Assembly: GCA_021815935.1 (NCBI GenBank)
Contig: JAKAZH010000064.1
Span: forward strand, 1-9,232
Length of the DNA stretch: 9,232 nt
Reading direction: 5' to 3'
From: Actinomycetes bacterium
GTDB taxonomy: Bacteria; Actinomycetota; Acidimicrobiia; Acidimicrobiales; Palsa-688
Shown here in pieces: positions 6,949-9,232 of the stretch. The notes under the pieces were generated by a model. That model was not told the origin of the DNA. It made no database searches and worked only from the letters and a program-made list of their open reading frames with translations. The position numbers and the translations under genes were made by a program. The number at the start of each line of letters is the position of its first letter. Position 1 is the stretch's first letter.

Positions 6949-7305
6949 TCATTGTCCTGGCGTGGATGGCCACCTTACGGTGATCACGACGGAGTCCTCC
7001 AACGCCTCCCAAGAGTGCCCGATACCGGGTCCCCACATCGCGTAATCGCCCTCACGCTCAAGGGTGCGAGCGTCTAGCGACAACGTGATGCGAAACTTTC
7101 CCTTTACGAGAAGCACGACGGTCGTGCGGTACTCGTTGCCGTGCCACGCGGCCCGTTGGTCCCCGCGGGGATGTACACCCCATTTGATCTCTACGTCCTC
7201 GGTATGGCGGACATCCTGGTCGCTTAGGAAGTGCCCGATGAGCCAGCCGCGGTGGTCCTGAGATTCGGCGACAGCGTTGCCGACATGCCAGGCGCCGGTC
7301 GCCAT
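6949..7305 (-). CDS. Small cupin-like protein, partner of the HTH/Nudix-like regulator
   Basis: A 118-aa single-domain beta-rich protein. Conserved-looking blocks are EIKWGVHPRGDQRAAW (39-54), RTTVVLLVKGKFRITLSL (60-77) and GDYAMWGPGIGHSWEALEDS (86-105). The last block follows the second cupin motif pattern (glycine, proline, glycine, then His97), and His45 and His55 are further candidate metal ligands. This fits a small cupin that binds a metal or a ligand, either as an enzyme or as a sensor. ATG 7305 overlaps the last base of the upstream regulator stop (TGATG), which points to translational coupling and a shared function; a GGAG lies 11 nt upstream. The frame stays open upstream to 7902, but that extension is a shadow of the regulator gene. 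No hydrophobic signal or membrane segment is present, so it should be cytoplasmic. The fold call is fairly good; the substrate is unknown. Confidence 0.8.
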   Translation of the reverse strand: MATGAWHVGNAVAESQDHRGWLIGHFLSDQDVRHTEDVEIKWGVHPRGDQRAAWHGNEYRTTVVLLVKGKFRITLSLDARTLEREGDYAMWGPGIGHSWEALEDSVVITVRWPSTPGQ

Positions 7306-8897
7306 CAGGCTGCGAACTCCACTGCTGGCATCTGGACTCGGCGAGCGTCGAGCACGGTGAGTCGGCGCAGCCCTTCGATGAAGGCGAACAGCCCCTCGTT
7401 GCTCCAGCGAGGATCGCCGATCAGTTCGAGCACCCCGTCGTAGTCCAGGGAGGAGTAGCGATGCAGTCGTTTGGTCTCCCAGTTCGCTTCTAACATGTGC
7501 CCGTAGAGGCACCACCAGGCCGGGTCGTGGATCGCCATGAGGCATGAGAACTCGTAGTTGCCGCTGACCATGTTGACGCCGAAGCCGGTGCATTCCATCT
7601 GCCACGCCTCGCGATGGGAGTGCAGCCAGTCCATCGGAGCGGAAGCGTTGAGAGAGTGAAGTGGCGCGGCGCGCCGCGCCGAGACCTCGGAGAGCTGCTC
7701 GAGGTCCGGTCGACCGAACAGCTCCTCCTCCAACTCGCGCTCGAGGGTCGTCGATATTCGGGTCTCGCCGTGGGGGTCGACGGTCGGCTGGTGGAATGCC
7801 TTGGGGACGACCGCAAGCGTCCCAGTAACGTTGAGGACCTGGGCGGAACGTTCTTGCACCAAAAGTTGGTACTGATCCCCGTCCGAGATGGCTACCAGGC
7901 AAACCGGGCCGCCAACGCAGACGCGCCGATCCACGGCAAGTCCGTTGGCCGAGGTCGGCAGCCAGGCTTCACGAAGCGGCAGGCGCATCCTGTGAGGGTC
8001 ATGCACCCCGAGGCGTATCTGGTCACGCAGCTCGGATTCGAGCAGGTCACCGGTCAACGCGTAGGTAGCGAAGCTTGTGCACCCGAAGTCGGCTGCCAGC
8101 TTGACGGTTCCGATTTCGATCGCGGTGAGCCGATAGAGCGGGTTGTCGACCATCATCGTGTCACCGACCTCCACCGCTGCTAGGCGCTCGATGGCGGCCA
8201 GCGCCTGTTGGTCGCTCAGGCGAGGCGCCAAGGCGTCGCCCCTGGATGTGAGGCGGCAAGCCTCGGCGCTTCCGCCCAGCGGAATAGCCAAACCAACCCA
8301 ATCCGGCAAGGCTAGGAGGCTGAGCTCCACCACTAACCGGCCGACCCGTGCAGTGTAGAAGCCGGCTGGGCCTGCGTAGTAGGCGCTGAGCGCTCCGGCG
8401 AGCTGGGCTCTGCCGACCTGGGAGCGGGCGTGGTCACGCGTCGCCTTGGTGATGAGCGACGCAGCAGCGATCCGTGTGGCGCTTTCGGCGACGGCCGTGT
8501 AGGCGGTCTCATAGCTGAGCGCAGAGTGCCCGGCTACCCACGCAACGAACTCCTCCGTGCGAAGTCGACGATCCTCGTGGGGAGCCGGTCGAGGCGTCTG
8601 GTGATCGGCGAGTCGCTGATCGACAGACAGCAGCGTCGCCATAGGCCAGTCGAACTCGGCCTCGGTCACTCGAATGTTCGCAGGCCGGACGCCCTCGGTT
8701 GTTAACACGTCGCCCTTGAGCCACCTGCGGAGCTGACGCTCCGTGAGAGCGAAGCCACTTTCTCCCATCCGGTCGGCTCGGCGTTGAAGGACGGCCACGG
8801 TCTCGCCAACGGTCAGCCTGCGCTCTTTCACGAGCGCCTTCAGCAGAGTCGGTCCTGAGCCCGTGGCAGTCGCAGTCACTTCCTCAAATCTAGTCAC
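7305..8897 (-). CDS. HTH regulator with C-terminal Nudix-like domain
   Basis: A 530-aa protein. Residues 15-92 contain the actinobacterial helix-turn-helix pattern: LLKALVKERRLTVGETVAVL, then FALTERQLRRWLKGDV (49-64) as probable recognition helix, then VTEAEFDWPMATLL. The middle (115-300) is alanine-rich, mostly helical and unassigned. From about 325, strands VCVGGPVCLVAISDGDQYQL and VQERSAQVLNVTGTLAVVPKAF (348-369) lead to TLERELEEELFG (384-395), which carries the RExxEE core of a Nudix box. The upstream glycine and glutamate of the canonical box are not correctly spaced, so the domain may bind rather than hydrolyse a nucleoside-diphosphate-type ligand. The start is GTG 8897; no good Shine-Dalgarno precedes it, so a leaderless or weakly initiated message is possible. 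It overlaps the cupin-like gene by one base and lies divergent from the gene at 8983. A 20-bp palindrome 31 bp upstream suggests autoregulation. The HTH call is fairly firm, the Nudix-like call moderate. Confidence 0.82.
   Translation of the reverse strand: MTRFEEVTATATGSGPTLLKALVKERRLTVGETVAVLQRRADRMGESGFALTERQLRRWLKGDVLTTEGVRPANIRVTEAEFDWPMATLLSVDQRLADHQTPRPAPHEDRRLRTEEFVAWVAGHSALSYETAYTAVAESATRIAAASLITKATRDHARSQVGRAQLAGALSAYYAGPAGFYTARVGRLVVELSLLALPDWVGLAIPLGGSAEACRLTSRGDALAPRLSDQQALAAIERLAAVEVGDTMMVDNPLYRLTAIEIGTVKLAADFGCTSFATYALTGDLLESELRDQIRLGVHDPHRMRLPLREAWLPTSANGLAVDRRVCVGGPVCLVAISDGDQYQLLVQERSAQVLNVTGTLAVVPKAFHQPTVDPHGETRISTTLERELEEELFGRPDLEQLSEVSARRAAPLHSLNASAPMDWLHSHREAWQMECTGFGVNMVSGNYEFSCLMAIHDPAWWCLYGHMLEANWETKRLHRYSSLDYDGVLELIGDPRWSNEGLFAFIEGLRRLTVLDARRVQMPAVEFAA
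7663..7680. repeat. 18-bp perfect palindrome inside the regulator gene
   Basis: GGCGCGGCGCGCCGCGCC is identical to its reverse complement over all 18 bases. It lies within codons for the alanine/arginine stretch SARRAAPL (residues 406-413) of the regulator. It could form a stable RNA hairpin in the operon message, or it may simply reflect alternating arginine and alanine codons. Confidence 0.6.
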
Positions 8898-8928
8898 ATC
8901 ACTACACAGGGCCGGGGGATGTCCGGCG

Positions 8929-8948
8929 AATGACCACCGGAGGTCATT
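8929..8948. promoter_or_regulatory. Candidate operator: near-perfect 20-bp palindrome
   Basis: AATGACCACCGGAGGTCATT is an inverted repeat with only one mismatched pair (8936/8941); the arms are AATGACC and GGTCATT around a CCGG centre. It lies between divergent genes, 31 bp from the regulator start (8897) and 34 bp from the plus-strand start (8983). That is the expected place for a dimeric HTH protein to control both promoters. The palindrome is seen directly; binding by the adjacent regulator is inferred. Confidence 0.6.
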
Positions 8949-8982
8949 TCGACGTCATGGTCGTCGGACGGACGGTCACTGC

Positions 8983-9232
8983 ATGGCTCAAACCGTTGCC
9001 GCTCCAGGCGAATCGAACGTTGACGAAACCCTCCCGTCGGGCTTGTGGGACCGCGACACCCAGCGGATTACCGCCATCGTCTCGGCCATCCTCGCCGCCT
9101 ACCCCGCCTCTCTGCCGGTGTGGCGTGAGCAGGACTGGAGGGCAGCTCTTCGCTTTCGCGACATTGGTCCCCGTCCGTCTCGTGCGACGCTCACCCGCGC
9201 CGAGGTCCGCGACGCGGTCCTTCGAGAGCCCG
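8983..9232 (+). CDS. Hypothetical protein, 3'-truncated by window edge
   Basis: ATG 8983 opens a frame with no stop to the window end: 83 codons plus one base. The translation begins MAQTVAAPGESNVDETLPSG and continues with LWDRDTQRITAIVSAILAAY (21-40), an amphipathic helix candidate, then VWREQDWRAALRFRDIGPRP (46-65). Codons are strongly G/C-ending, which supports real coding. GGACGGACGG at 8966-8975 is the only purine-rich stretch upstream, a weak Shine-Dalgarno. The gene is divergent from the regulator, sharing an 85-bp intergenic region with the palindrome, so it is a likely regulatory target or an independent neighbour. No family is recognised from this N-terminal fragment. Confidence 0.65.
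   Translation, partial: MAQTVAAPGESNVDETLPSGLWDRDTQRITAIVSAILAAYPASLPVWREQDWRAALRFRDIGPRPSRATLTRAEVRDAVLREP

Noticed and set aside
7306..7902. N-terminal extension of the cupin-like ORF
   Set aside because: It lies wholly within the regulator gene in another frame and is arginine-rich; the one-base overlap start at 7305 is the natural one.
7614..8183. 189-codon plus-strand frame over the regulator
   Set aside because: Antisense shadow with no recognisable domain.
1..9232. tRNA genes, CRISPR arrays, integrase, transposase and attachment sites
   Set aside because: No T-arm-like motif with a foldable cloverleaf, no spaced identical repeats, no recombinase motifs and no long terminal repeats were seen by eye; a covariance-model scan would be needed to be certain.

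Overview
The window is high-GC DNA with strong G/C bias at third codon positions. Actinobacterial-type protein families occur throughout, so the source is most likely an actinomycete or a relative (Actinomycetota). No rRNA, tRNA, CRISPR array, integrase or transposase was recognised. Both ends cut through genes. The gene mix (element-type replication proteins, an accessory acetyltransferase, an orphan SHOCT protein of different base composition, a self-contained regulator operon) suggests an accessory region such as an integrated plasmid, ICE or phage-derived island; this is inference.

Layout. (1) 1-3171, plus strand: the 3' part of an FBH1-like UvrD-family helicase, then an 82-nt gap and a P-loop ATPase of the actinobacterial plasmid/phage replication type with a C-terminal winged-helix-like tail. 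They look like part of a replication/repair module; the primase or polymerase expected with such an ATPase is not in the window. (2) 3172-3553: a small coding-like stretch that may be a broken gene. (3) 4950-3530, minus strand: a short hypothetical ORF with an unclear 5' end, 11 nt ahead of a two-domain GNAT acetyltransferase, convergent with the replication module. (4) 4954-5460: a mostly non-coding leader region. (5) 5461-6378, plus strand: a protein with a glutamine/glutamate-rich coiled coil, a PH-like central region and a C-terminal SHOCT domain, visibly less G/C-biased than its neighbours. (6) 6379-6948: non-coding, with a cluster of GGGGAAGT-like words on both strands and a G-quadruplex-type run. 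(7) 8897-6949, minus strand: a two-gene operon of a 530-aa regulator (N-terminal helix-turn-helix, C-terminal Nudix-like domain) overlapping by one base a 118-aa cupin-like protein. (8) 8898-8982: a divergent intergenic region with a nearly perfect 20-bp palindrome, then the 5' end of an unknown plus-strand gene running off the window.

How the parts fit. The helicase and ATPase probably serve replication or recombination of a mobile element. The HTH/Nudix-like regulator, its cupin-like partner, the palindrome and the divergent gene form a compact module that looks like a ligand-sensing, self-regulated switch. It is the best candidate here for an undescribed system, and its ligand and output are unknown.
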